Source: an uncultured Clostridium sp.
Lineage (GTDB): Bacteria; Bacillota; Clostridia; Lachnospirales; Lachnospiraceae
DNA: 14,115 bases
Reading direction: 5' to 3'
NCBI GenBank assembly: GCA_947643685.1
Contig: CANRXD010000009.1
Coordinates: 1-14,115, forward strand
Shown here: positions 1-6,780 of the stretch, in pieces
How the letters are laid out: the number at the start of each line of letters is the position of its first letter
Numbering within the stretch: the stretch's first letter is position 1
The notes under the pieces: generated by a model
The model's input: only the letters and a program-made list of their open reading frames with translations
Database searches by the model: none
What the model was told of the DNA's origin: nothing
Translations under genes and position numbers: made by a program

Positions 1-1
1 G

Positions 2-1348
2 CTTTTGAAGAACAGCGGAATCGGGCCGGAAAAGATTAAGGCTGTCGGTGCAAGCACCTTAGGAAGCGACTGCCTTCCGGTCGATGAAGACTGCCGCCCC
101 TTGAGAAAAGCAATTCTTTACGGAATTGATGCCCGATGCATGGATGAGATTGACGAACTGACAAAGTATTACGGAGAAGAGCGGACGAGAGAGCTGTTTG
201 GGCGGCCCATGGTTTCCGGCGATGTGGCGGCCAAGATATTATGGGTAAAAAACCATGAGCCGGAGGTTTATAAAAATACCTATAAGTTTCTGACGGGCTC
301 GTCTTATATGGCGGCGAAGCTGACAGGAAATTATGTCATGGACCGTTTCCTTGGAATTGCCTCATTCCGTCCGTTCTACCGGGCGGATGGCTCTGTTATT
401 GAGGAAATGTGCGAGCCGGTCTGCCGTCCGGATCAGTTGGCAAAGGGACAGATTGTCACGGAGCTCGCGGGAACCGTGACCAAAAAGGCGGCAGAGGAAA
501 CCGGTCTTCTTGAAGGCACGCCTGTGATTACGGGAACCGGGGATTCTTCTGCAGAATCCATCAGCACCGGAGTTTTAAGCCCCGGAGATCTCATGGTTCA
601 GTTCGGTTCCTCCCTGTTTTTTTTCTGCTGTACGGACCATCTGGTGAAGGACGACAGAGTCCGTGGAAATAACTTCCTGATTCCCGGCACATTCAGCGTG
701 GCAGCCGGAACCAACAACGGAGGAACGCTTCAGAACTGGTATCGGGATCAGATTCTGGAGACCTGCGTGGAAGAAGAGAAGCGGACGGGCGAGAATGCCT
801 TTTCCCTGATGATGGAGGGAATCGATAAGATTGCACCGGGAAGCGACGGCCTGATTACACTGCCGTATTTTGCCGGAGAGAGGACGCCGATCAATGACCC
901 GAAGGCCAGGGGCATGGTGTTTGGACTCAATTTAAACCATACGAAAAAGCACTTATACCGTTCCGCGCTGGAAGGAATCGGCTATGGTGTGGGACAGCAT
1001 CTCGATATTTTCCATGAGAACGGCCTGTTCCCGGAGCGGATTCTGGCAGCGGGAGGCGGAACAAAGAATTTAGTCTGGATGCAGATGATCGCTGACATTA
1101 CCGGAATCCCGGTGGTGATTGCCAGGGAAACGGCAGGCGCCTCCTATGGGGATGCCCTGATGGCGGCCATCGGCGTCGGCCATTATAAGGATTTCCAGGC
1201 ATTACGGGATGTTATCGCTTTAGAAACAACCCTGACACCGGACGAAAAGGCCCATGAGGCTTACAAGCCGTACCGGAAGATGTTTGACAGGCTTTATGAA
1301 AAGAATAAAGAGGATATGCATCTTCTGTATCAAATGCAGAAAAAGTAA
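2..1348 (+). CDS. FGGY-family carbohydrate kinase (xylulokinase-like), 5' end outside window
   Basis: ATP-dependent sugar kinase of the FGGY (xylulose/glycerol/ribulose kinase) family, cytoplasmic, phosphorylating a pentose-type sugar or polyol. The frame is open to the window edge, and the N-terminal ATP-binding segment usual in the family (roughly 60 residues before the GASTLGSDCLPVD stretch) is missing, so the TTG at position 5 is an internal codon. Visible landmarks are the TGTGDSSAES stretch carrying the expected catalytic Asp, the LPYFAGERTPINDPKARG signature and the C-terminal AAGGGTKNLVWMQMIAD signature. It ends 20 nt before the next gene, which has its own ribosome binding site, so this is an operon with two sugar isomerase/epimerases. 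The family is clear; the exact substrate cannot be read from sequence. Confidence 0.9.
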   Translation, partial: LLKNSGIGPEKIKAVGASTLGSDCLPVDEDCRPLRKAILYGIDARCMDEIDELTKYYGEERTRELFGRPMVSGDVAAKILWVKNHEPEVYKNTYKFLTGSSYMAAKLTGNYVMDRFLGIASFRPFYRADGSVIEEMCEPVCRPDQLAKGQIVTELAGTVTKKAAEETGLLEGTPVITGTGDSSAESISTGVLSPGDLMVQFGSSLFFFCCTDHLVKDDRVRGNNFLIPGTFSVAAGTNNGGTLQNWYRDQILETCVEEEKRTGENAFSLMMEGIDKIAPGSDGLITLPYFAGERTPINDPKARGMVFGLNLNHTKKHLYRSALEGIGYGVGQHLDIFHENGLFPERILAAGGGTKNLVWMQMIADITGIPVVIARETAGASYGDALMAAIGVGHYKDFQALRDVIALETTLTPDEKAHEAYKPYRKMFDRLYEKNKEDMHLLYQMQKK

Positions 1349-1368
1349 AGAGGCAGGAGGAAAAACGT

Positions 1369-2202
1369 ATGCCGTCAATAAAGAGAGAGCAGCTTGCCGG
1401 AATGGGAATGCACTACAAATTCCGGACATTGGACTATTTCCTTAAGGCACAGGCAGAGCTGGGGCTTAAGAACATCGAAGTATGGTGTGCAAGACCGCAT
1501 TTTCTGCTGGATGATTATGGATACCAGGATGCTGTTGCGTGGAGAGAAAAGGTGGAGAGCTATGGCCTTCATATAGGAGCGTTTTCACCGGAGTGTACCG
1601 TTTACAATTATAATCTGTGTGCCTGGGAGGATACTGCCGCGCGTCATTCCATGGGATATTTTATCAATGGAATTAAGGCGGCAGGAGAAACGGGCACAAA
1701 GCTCATGGTAATAAACTGCTGCGGCGGTGCCAGGGACGAAGAACCGGAGCGTATTTTCGACAGAGCAGCAGAAAGACTCAGCATACTGGCACCTATCGCA
1801 GCCGACAACGGTGTGACGCTGGCTGTGGAGACGGTGCGTCCGGATGATTCCGTAATCATGAACACACTCCCGGAGCTTCAAAAGCTTTTAAAGGCCGTAT
1901 CACATGAGAACGTGAAGGCCTGTCTGGATTTGACTGCAGCCGGACTTGCCGGGGAGACCATGGAAGACTGGTTTCAAGCATTGGGTGGAGATTTGCGGCA
2001 TATTCGGTTCGTGGACGGAAGACCCCAGGGACGTCTCGTATGGGGAGACGGACTGCGGCCGCTGGAAGACCAGTTGGAGGTGCTTGAGAATTACGGATAC
2101 GATGGCTATTTAAGCCTGGCGCTCAACGATGCCCGGTACCTGGATGACCCGAAGGAAGCTGACAGAAGAAATATGGCTGCGCTGGCGCCGTTTATTGTAT
2201 AA
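1369..2202 (+). CDS. Sugar phosphate isomerase/epimerase (xylose isomerase-like TIM barrel), variant metal site
   Basis: 277-residue protein of the AP endonuclease 2/xylose isomerase-like TIM-barrel superfamily, expected to isomerise or epimerise a sugar at a divalent metal centre. AGGAGG sits 8 nt before the ATG. By alignment with its downstream paralogue the metal-site positions are Glu154 (AVETVRP), Asp187 (CLDLTAA), His211 (RHIRFVD) and position 251. Position 251 is Ala (LSLALND), where the paralogue has Glu (FTQELTD). The usual four-ligand site is therefore incomplete, pointing to changed chemistry, a substituted ligand, or a non-catalytic partner of the neighbour. It lies between the FGGY kinase and the paralogue with very short gaps, consistent with one catabolic operon. 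Family confident, substrate unknown. Confidence 0.88.
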   Translation: MPSIKREQLAGMGMHYKFRTLDYFLKAQAELGLKNIEVWCARPHFLLDDYGYQDAVAWREKVESYGLHIGAFSPECTVYNYNLCAWEDTAARHSMGYFINGIKAAGETGTKLMVINCCGGARDEEPERIFDRAAERLSILAPIAADNGVTLAVETVRPDDSVIMNTLPELQKLLKAVSHENVKACLDLTAAGLAGETMEDWFQALGGDLRHIRFVDGRPQGRLVWGDGLRPLEDQLEVLENYGYDGYLSLALNDARYLDDPKEADRRNMAALAPFIV

Positions 2203-2216
2203 GGGGGATGGAATTA

Positions 2217-3056
2217 ATGAAATTGGTGGATTTTTCACGTTTATCTGTTTTAAATCTTCATTACTGCCAATACACCCTGGATTATTTCCTGGACTGTATG
2301 TTAAAGCTGGGAATTAAAAATGTGGAGCTTCTTGGCGGACATCAGGGACTCTGGCTGGACCCAGACGAATACCAGGACCCGGCTCCGGTATTGGAAAAAC
2401 TCGAATCCCGCGGAATGAAGTGTCCGGTGTTCACGCCCCAGAACTGCCGCTTTGGATATCAGTTTGGGGTAAAGGAGCCGGAACTTCGGGAAAAAACCTT
2501 TGGATTTTTTTCTAACGGAATCCGTCTGGCAGCCGCTTTGGGAGCCCGGTATATGGAGGCCAATTCCGGCTGGGGCTATTGGGATGAGCCGGAGGAGGAA
2601 GGCTTAAAGCGGGCCATCGAGATGCACCAGAGACTTTCGGAGGTGGCGGCGGAGAATGGAATCACCATTGTGGCAGAATCCCTGCGCCCCCAGGAATCCA
2701 GAATCGGATATCGTCTGGACCAGATGAAGAAGCTCTTCGATGGGGTAAATCATCCGAATTTTAAGGTGATGATTGACCTTACCGCCATGTCTGTGGCAGG
2801 AGAGAGCATCCAGGAGTGGTTTGATGTTTTTGGAAAGGAAAATATTGCCCACGCTCATTTCCAGGACTGCAATCCCTATGGCCATTATATCTGGGGAGAC
2901 GGAAACAGAAGCTTAAGGAACGATTTGGAGACCATGGTGAAAAACGGCTATGAGGGCTATTTTACTCAGGAGCTGACGGACCCAGCCTACTATCTGAATC
3001 CGTTCTATTATGATAAGAAAAATGTACAGAATCTCCGGATGTACATGGGAGACTGA
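2217..3056 (+). CDS. Sugar phosphate isomerase/epimerase (xylose isomerase-like TIM barrel)
   Basis: 279-residue paralogue of the preceding gene (shared patterns include EYQD/GYQD, FFSNGI/YFINGI, IDLTA/LDLTA and WGDG), so a local gene duplication is likely. It retains all four expected metal ligands: Glu154 (VAESLRP), Asp187 (MIDLTAM), His212 (AHAHFQD) and Glu252 (TQELTD). An in-frame ATG at 2208 directly abuts the AGGGGG motif, whereas the ATG at 2217 has proper Shine-Dalgarno spacing, so 2217 is preferred. The gap to the upstream gene is 14 nt, so the two are almost certainly cotranscribed. Expected role: interconversion of ketose or aldose intermediates feeding or following the kinase. The exact sugar cannot be inferred. 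Confidence 0.88.
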   Translation: MKLVDFSRLSVLNLHYCQYTLDYFLDCMLKLGIKNVELLGGHQGLWLDPDEYQDPAPVLEKLESRGMKCPVFTPQNCRFGYQFGVKEPELREKTFGFFSNGIRLAAALGARYMEANSGWGYWDEPEEEGLKRAIEMHQRLSEVAAENGITIVAESLRPQESRIGYRLDQMKKLFDGVNHPNFKVMIDLTAMSVAGESIQEWFDVFGKENIAHAHFQDCNPYGHYIWGDGNRSLRNDLETMVKNGYEGYFTQELTDPAYYLNPFYYDKKNVQNLRMYMGD

Positions 3057-3064
3057 TCAGGGGG

Positions 3065-3093
3065 TTGTAAAAATCCGGGAAATCGGGTATGAT
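3065..3093 (+). promoter_or_regulatory. Sigma-70/SigA-type promoter for the yitT-like gene
   Basis: TTGTAA (3065-3070), a 17-nt spacer, then TATGAT (3088-3093), starting 9 nt after the upstream stop codon. It predicts transcription start near 3100 and a leader of about 130 nt. No good promoter fits between the terminator that follows and the start codon. Prediction from sequence only. Confidence 0.6.
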
Positions 3094-3111
3094 ACAGATA
3101 ACTGAAAAGAC

Positions 3112-3159
3112 GTGCTGTGCACGGAATCATAACGAAAGTTATAATTGCGGACACAGTGC
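3112..3159 (+). promoter_or_regulatory. Structured 5' leader hairpin ahead of the yitT-like gene
   Basis: An outer helix GTGCTGTG (3112-3119) with CACAGTGC (3152-3159, two G-U pairs) encloses a 5x5 internal loop (CACGG/GCGGA). Inside is a stem built on ATAAC (3129-3133) and GTTAT (3138-3142), extended by AAT/ATT, capped by a GAAA tetraloop. A competing small hairpin, CGTGC-TGT-GCACG (3111-3123), uses the same 5' strand. A terminator follows 5 nt later. The arrangement suggests attenuation control, but I do not recognise a known riboswitch class. Confidence 0.45.
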
Positions 3160-3164
3160 AGGAG

Positions 3165-3197
3165 AAAAGGCAGGTGCATCGGTCCCCTGCCTTTTTT
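3165..3197 (+). terminator. Intrinsic terminator between the sugar operon and the yitT-like gene
   Basis: Perfect 10-bp stem AAAAGGCAGG (3165-3174) / CCTGCCTTTT (3186-3195), 11-nt loop, run of six T (3192-3197). It lies 35 nt before the yitT-like start. It could end the upstream sugar operon, act as an attenuator of the gene's own transcript, or both. Confidence 0.85.
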
Positions 3198-3232
3198 GTT
3201 GGAAAAATTTAAAAACTGGAGGAATGATAACG

Positions 3233-4114
3233 ATGAAACGGAACTGGAAGGAGAAGGGAAAGGACTTTGCTTACGATTTTCTCGGAGCGTTTTTGCAGGG
3301 CCTGGGGACCTGGTGCTTTATCGAGCCATGCCGCATTGCTCCCGGCGGCGTATCCGGTATTGCGCTTTTAATTAATTTTATGACCGGACTTCCGGTGGGG
3401 ACCATGACCTTTTTATTGAACGTTCCGCTTTTAATCAGCGCATGGCTTTTGCTGGACCGGAAAATGGCTCTTAAAACCATCCAGACAGTGGTCATCATGA
3501 CTGTGGTTCTGGACTGTATGGTGGCTCCCTTCTTCCCGCAGTATGTGGGGGACCGCCTGATTTCATCGGCCTTCGGCGGAATCCTTGTGGGCGTGGGTAT
3601 GGCTCTCATTTTCATGAGAAACTCCACCACAGGCGGCGGCGACATCATCGCAAAGCTTTTGCAGAGACGGTTTCCCTACATGCATACAGGATATGCGCTG
3701 ATGCTCATTGATATGGTGGTCATTGGGCTTTCCATTCTGGTGTTCCGCGGGCTGGAGGCAGCTCTTTACGGCTTAATTTCCATGGTCTGCACTACCCAGA
3801 CCATCGATGCGCTGCTTTACGGAATGAACAAGGGCACCATGGTCATGATTCATTCCTCAAAAAATCGGGAAATTGCCGATGCGATCATGGTCAGAATGGA
3901 CCGAGGAACCACATTTTTTAAGAGCATGGGCGGCTTCAGCAGGCAGGAGGGCGAAACTCTGATGTGTGTGGTGGACAGAAAGCAGTTTTATCTGGTAAAG
4001 GCGATCATTGACGCCTATGATGAACATGCTTTTGTGGTGGTGATGGAGACGAAGGAGGCCTACGGAGAGGGCTTCCTAAACGATCCGAGAAAACGGGGAA
4101 CGGAAGGCATATAA
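3233..4114 (+). CDS. YitT family membrane protein (DUF2179 C-terminal domain)
   Basis: 293-residue protein of the YitT family: several hydrophobic membrane segments over about residues 14-195, followed by a soluble C-terminal DUF2179-type domain from about residue 205 (TMVMIHSSKNREIADAI, then FSRQEGETLMCVVDRKQ). Family landmarks include APGGVSGIA and TTGGGDIIAK. It is an integral membrane protein; its physiological role, possibly transport, is not established for most members. The ATG at 3233 has GGAGG 10 nt upstream. A longer frame from 3089 would translate through the terminator hairpin, and the ATG at 3224 is too close to the ribosome binding site, so both are rejected. It has its own promoter and leader and is not tightly coupled to the sugar operon. 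Confidence 0.9.
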   Translation: MKRNWKEKGKDFAYDFLGAFLQGLGTWCFIEPCRIAPGGVSGIALLINFMTGLPVGTMTFLLNVPLLISAWLLLDRKMALKTIQTVVIMTVVLDCMVAPFFPQYVGDRLISSAFGGILVGVGMALIFMRNSTTGGGDIIAKLLQRRFPYMHTGYALMLIDMVVIGLSILVFRGLEAALYGLISMVCTTQTIDALLYGMNKGTMVMIHSSKNREIADAIMVRMDRGTTFFKSMGGFSRQEGETLMCVVDRKQFYLVKAIIDAYDEHAFVVVMETKEAYGEGFLNDPRKRGTEGI

Positions 4115-4139
4115 AAGGATGGCACGGCGGGAGATTCAA

Positions 4140-4148
4140 TGGTATAAT
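4140..4148 (+). promoter_or_regulatory. Extended -10 promoter for the EFR1 gene
   Basis: TGGTATAAT (4140-4148) is an ideal extended -10 element (TGn-TATAAT). The -35 region 17 nt upstream (TGGCAC, 4120-4125) is poor, as expected for extended -10 promoters. The predicted leader is about 90 nt. The leader shows no structure I am confident in. Confidence 0.6.
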
Positions 4149-4243
4149 ATGGTTGAATATTCTGCCTGTGCATCCGGTTTTTTGCGTCTGCCGCAGAAAG
4201 CCGGGCGCCGAGGTATTTGAGAGAAGAAAGGGGACAGATAAAA

Positions 4244-4987
4244 ATGAGAGTAGCAGCCGTTTATTTTTCTCCCACAGGGAACACGAAAAAGAGCGTGGAA
4301 GCCATGGCGGCAGCCATTGACCCGGGGTATGAGACCGTGGATTTAACACTCCCGGCAAACCGGAATACGGTCTGTCAGTTCGGGCCGGAGGACCTGGTTA
4401 TCATCGGTATGCCGGTGTATGCGGGAAGAATTCCCATGGCAGCAGCACCGAGGCTGGATGGAATCTGCGGCCAAAAGACGCCGTGCATTTTGGTGGCCAC
4501 ATACGGAAACAGACATTACGATGATGCCCTGGTGGAAATGGAGGACATTGCAAAGAAACAGGGATTTGTTGTGAAGGGGGCAGCAGCCCTTGTGGGCCGC
4601 CACACATACGGCGCCATCCAGGTGGAGCGGCCGGATGCAGATGATTTGGCCGCTGATGCCGAGTTTGCCAAAAAGGCAGCAGCCAGCGGAGGCCTCACAT
4701 GCGTGATTCCCGGAAACCGTCCGTATAAGGAAGGAATCCCGGGAGGAAAGTTTAAACCTCTGACCTCCGAAGCCTGTGTGGGCTGCGGTGTCTGTAAGAG
4801 GGGATGTCCGGTGGGAGCCATCGGAGAGGATTTTCAGGTAAATCCGGAAATCTGCATTTCCTGCTTCCGCTGCATCAGGAAATGCCCGGTTCACGCGAAA
4901 AACATGAACGTGGACGCATACAATGCCTTTGCGGCAGACTTTTCTGCGAAGCTGGCAGAAAGACGGGAAAATGAATATTTTCTGTAA
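4244..4987 (+). CDS. EFR1 family ferrodoxin (flavodoxin domain plus two [4Fe-4S] clusters)
   Basis: 247-residue cytoplasmic redox protein. The N-terminal half is a flavodoxin-like domain with the FMN phosphate loop SPTGNTKK (residues 9-16), MPVYAGRIP (56-64) and ATYGNRHYDDA (85-95). The C-terminal part carries two CxxCxxCxxxCP motifs: Cys178/181/184/188 and Cys204/207/210/214. This order matches the EFR1 family common in clostridia, thought to move electrons between flavin and iron-sulfur partners; its partner here is unknown. The ATG at 4244 is chosen because AAAGGGG lies about 9 nt upstream; an in-frame TTG at 4217 precedes that site. The gene is monocistronic, with its own promoter and a terminator hairpin 9 nt after the stop codon. 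Confidence 0.9.
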   Translation: MRVAAVYFSPTGNTKKSVEAMAAAIDPGYETVDLTLPANRNTVCQFGPEDLVIIGMPVYAGRIPMAAAPRLDGICGQKTPCILVATYGNRHYDDALVEMEDIAKKQGFVVKGAAALVGRHTYGAIQVERPDADDLAADAEFAKKAAASGGLTCVIPGNRPYKEGIPGGKFKPLTSEACVGCGVCKRGCPVGAIGEDFQVNPEICISCFRCIRKCPVHAKNMNVDAYNAFAADFSAKLAERRENEYFL

Positions 4988-4996
4988 GTGATAAAA

Positions 4997-5031
4997 CGGG
5001 CCGGGATCCCAGTGTACAGGATCCCGGCCCG
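4997..5031. terminator. Bidirectional terminator hairpin between convergent genes
   Basis: Perfect 13-bp inverted repeat CGGGCCGGGATCC (4997-5009) / GGATCCCGGCCCG (5019-5031) with a 9-nt loop. On the minus strand it is followed by TTTTATCACT, so it suits the amidohydrolase gene well. On the plus strand the following AAATTTATTC is weaker but serves the EFR1 gene. Confidence 0.85.
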
Positions 5032-5046
5032 GAAATTTATTCTGTG

Positions 5047-6408
5047 TTATTTCAGGAAATCCAGAACAACGGTTCCGTCTTCCTTGCGGACAACGGCCTC
5101 TTTTGTCATGTTCAAGTCTTCCAGAGCCTTTATGTACTCTTCCTTGGAAGCAAAACGCGGCTTGGATTCGGCGAGGACCTTCTTTGCCAGGGCGGCATCG
5201 TCAGCGAGAAGTCTGTCAGCCATGATCAGCAGGCACTTGGCAGGAGCCACGCAGGCTCTTTCCGGGTCTGCAATGTAGTAGTCCATCCCGTGTCCGGTTC
5301 CGATGGCTCCGGCGCCGTAAGGATGAACGGCCGGCATGATGGAGGAAACGTCGCCCATGTCGGTACTTCCTGTATCCCAGTGGTCTGTTTCTACAACACA
5401 TCCGGGGCCGCCAACGGCTTCCATGGCCTCTTTTGCAAGCTGGTTGAGATTTTTATCGTTGTTTAACGGGAAATAGCCGGGACGGTCTTCAATGAGCACT
5501 CCGGCGCCCATGGCGGCAGCGGAACCGGCCATGGCCTGGTTGATTTTTTTATTGTATTCTGTAATGGCTTCATAGGAAGCGCCGCGTACATAGGTCTCCA
5601 CCTTTGTCTTTTCCGGAATGGCGTTTACGGCAACGCCGCCTTCGGTGATGATGGGATGGAACCGGATATGTTCATTGTCTAAGAAGGTTTCACGGAGCGC
5701 ATTGGCAGCGTTCATGGCGTTGGTGGCAGCATAAAGCGCATTTACTCCCTTTTCCGGAGAGCCTCCGGCATGGGAAGCGACACCTTCAAAGGTGAGATTC
5801 TTTACCACGCAGCCGTTGCAGCCGGGGTTGATGGTCAGGTATTTTCCCTCTTCCATATTTCCGGCATGGATCATCATTGCCATGTCTACACCGTCAAAAT
5901 AGCCGCGGTAGATGAACTCCACCTTGCCGCCGTAGAAGTGGATCGTGCCGTTCTTTCTTAAACTTTCGCGGTAACCAAGCTGAATCAGTTCCTCAGCCGG
6001 AACTGCCATTAAGCGGATAGAGCCGCACATACCATCCAGAGCGCCCGGCTGTTTCAGGGCAGCGGCAATACCTGCAAGGGTTGCACACTGAGCGTTGTGT
6101 CCACAGGCATGAACTGCCTTTGTTTCCGGATCCGCATCGGGGTGATTTCCGCAGATCAGAGAATCCAGTTCGCCGAGGATTGCCACTTTGGGACCAGGTT
6201 TTCCAGTGTCCAGATCCGTGTAAAAGCCAGGAATATCTCCGGCTTTTGTGAGGGAATAGCCCAGATCCTCAAAAATCTTTTCCATATAGGCATTGGTGGC
6301 CCATTCATGGTATCCGGTTTCTGGTTTGGCCCAAATGTCACGCTCTGTTTTTAAAATCAGGTCACGACAATTGTCTACAAGAGATTTTAATTGTTCCGTT
6401 CTGTCCAT
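5047..6408 (-). CDS. M20 family metallo-amidohydrolase (AbgB/aminoacylase-like)
   Basis: 453-residue zinc or manganese amidohydrolase of the M20 peptidase family, similar in pattern to p-aminobenzoyl-glutamate hydrolase subunit B and related aminoacylases; it should hydrolyse an N-acyl amino acid, amide or short peptide. Metal and catalytic positions visible are the HACGH motif (residues 100-104), PAEE (137-140), MIHAG (His181) and TGHGMDYY (His373). The dimerisation-domain segment GVASHAGGSPEKGVNAL starts at residue 209. Start at 6408: GGAGGA (6415-6420 on the + strand) gives 6-nt spacing, whereas the ATG at 6414 directly abuts it. It is a single gene on the minus strand with its own promoter. 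No transporter or AbgA partner is adjacent, so the substrate stays open. Confidence 0.87.
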   Translation of the reverse strand: MDRTEQLKSLVDNCRDLILKTERDIWAKPETGYHEWATNAYMEKIFEDLGYSLTKAGDIPGFYTDLDTGKPGPKVAILGELDSLICGNHPDADPETKAVHACGHNAQCATLAGIAAALKQPGALDGMCGSIRLMAVPAEELIQLGYRESLRKNGTIHFYGGKVEFIYRGYFDGVDMAMMIHAGNMEEGKYLTINPGCNGCVVKNLTFEGVASHAGGSPEKGVNALYAATNAMNAANALRETFLDNEHIRFHPIITEGGVAVNAIPEKTKVETYVRGASYEAITEYNKKINQAMAGSAAAMGAGVLIEDRPGYFPLNNDKNLNQLAKEAMEAVGGPGCVVETDHWDTGSTDMGDVSSIMPAVHPYGAGAIGTGHGMDYYIADPERACVAPAKCLLIMADRLLADDAALAKKVLAESKPRFASKEEYIKALEDLNMTKEAVVRKEDGTVVLDFLK

Positions 6409-6441
6409 TTTCATTCCTCCTGAATGTTTTTTCTAATAAAC

Positions 6442-6470
6442 AGTATACATGTTTACAGATGTTTTGTCTA
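6442..6470 (-). promoter_or_regulatory. Promoter of the M20 amidohydrolase gene
   Basis: On the minus strand: TAGACA (6465-6470), 17-nt spacer, TATACT (6442-6447), start predicted near 6435. A near-palindrome GTATACATGTTTAC (6443-6456, 12 of 14 positions symmetric) overlaps the -10 and could be an operator; this part is speculative. Confidence 0.65.
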
Positions 6471-6485
6471 TTTTATTTAATTATA

Positions 6486-6515
6486 TTGACAATTCTTTCT
6501 CAAGAATGATATAAT
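6486..6515 (+). promoter_or_regulatory. Consensus promoter of the tRNA-Leu/riboswitch-mntP transcript
   Basis: TTGACA (6486-6491), 18-nt spacer, TATAAT (6510-6515): both hexamers match consensus exactly, giving a start near 6522, about 15 nt before the tRNA. It is divergent from the amidohydrolase promoter. No separate promoter is evident between the tRNA and the riboswitch. Confidence 0.85.
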
Positions 6516-6536
6516 CATCCATGCGTATTTACGTAT

Positions 6537-6616
6537 GCGGATGTGGCGGAATTGGCAGACGCACCAGCCTTAGGAGCTGGCGGGCAACCGTGGGGGTTCA
6601 AGTCCCTTCATCCGCA
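6537..6616 (+). tRNA. tRNA-Leu, anticodon UAG
   Basis: 80-nt cloverleaf. Acceptor GCGGATG pairs with CATCCGC (6609-6615), with discriminator A6616. The D arm is GCGGAATTGGCAGACGC; the anticodon stem CCAGC/GCTGG holds the loop CTTAGGA, giving anticodon TAG. There is a class II variable arm CGG-GCAA-CCG and a T loop TTCAAGT. The CCA end is not encoded, so it must be added after transcription. The D arm and long variable arm are typical of leucine tRNA. Confidence 0.95.
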
Positions 6617-6630
6617 TGATAATTGTTTAT

Positions 6631-6745
6631 CAGTATAAGGGAGTAGTCGGCGCGGTTTGGCGCAGCGTGGTCAACATACTGGAATTATCCTGGCTTCGCT
6701 TGAAATGATGAGACTTATCTGTCCTGGAACAGATGGGTCTTTTTT
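6631..6745 (+). promoter_or_regulatory. yybP-ykoY (Mn2+) riboswitch upstream of mntP
   Basis: Conserved family elements are present: AAGGGAGTAG (6637-6646), GTCAACATACTGG (6670-6682) and the ATGATGAGACTTAT L3-type segment (6705-6718). P1 forms between CAGTATAAG (6631-6639, one bulged T) and CTTATCTG (6714-6721). The P1 3' strand lies inside the 5' arm of the following terminator (6711-6722), so the two folds exclude each other. Metal-bound aptamer should therefore prevent termination and switch mntP on when Mn2+ is high. Family and gene context agree well. Recognised by eye, not by a covariance model. Confidence 0.85.
6711..6745 (+). terminator. Riboswitch expression-platform terminator
   Basis: 12-bp stem AGACTTATCTGT (6711-6722) / ACAGATGGGTCT (6729-6740, two U-G pairs), loop CCTGGA, T run 6740-6745. 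It shares its 5' arm with riboswitch P1 and lies 35 nt before the mntP start. Confidence 0.88.
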
Positions 6746-6780
6746 GTTACTGGAAAACTTAATCGGGAGGAAATATTCAC

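Noticed and set aside
3089..3232. N-terminal extension of the yitT-like gene from an ATG at 3089
   Set aside because: It starts inside the -10 element, lacks a ribosome binding site, runs through a strong terminator and is not YitT-like; the ATG at 3233 has good spacing to GGAGG.
4343..4894. 183-codon open frame antisense to the EFR1 gene
   Set aside because: It overlaps clear CxxCxxCxxxCP coding sequence on the other strand and has no protein-like features of its own.
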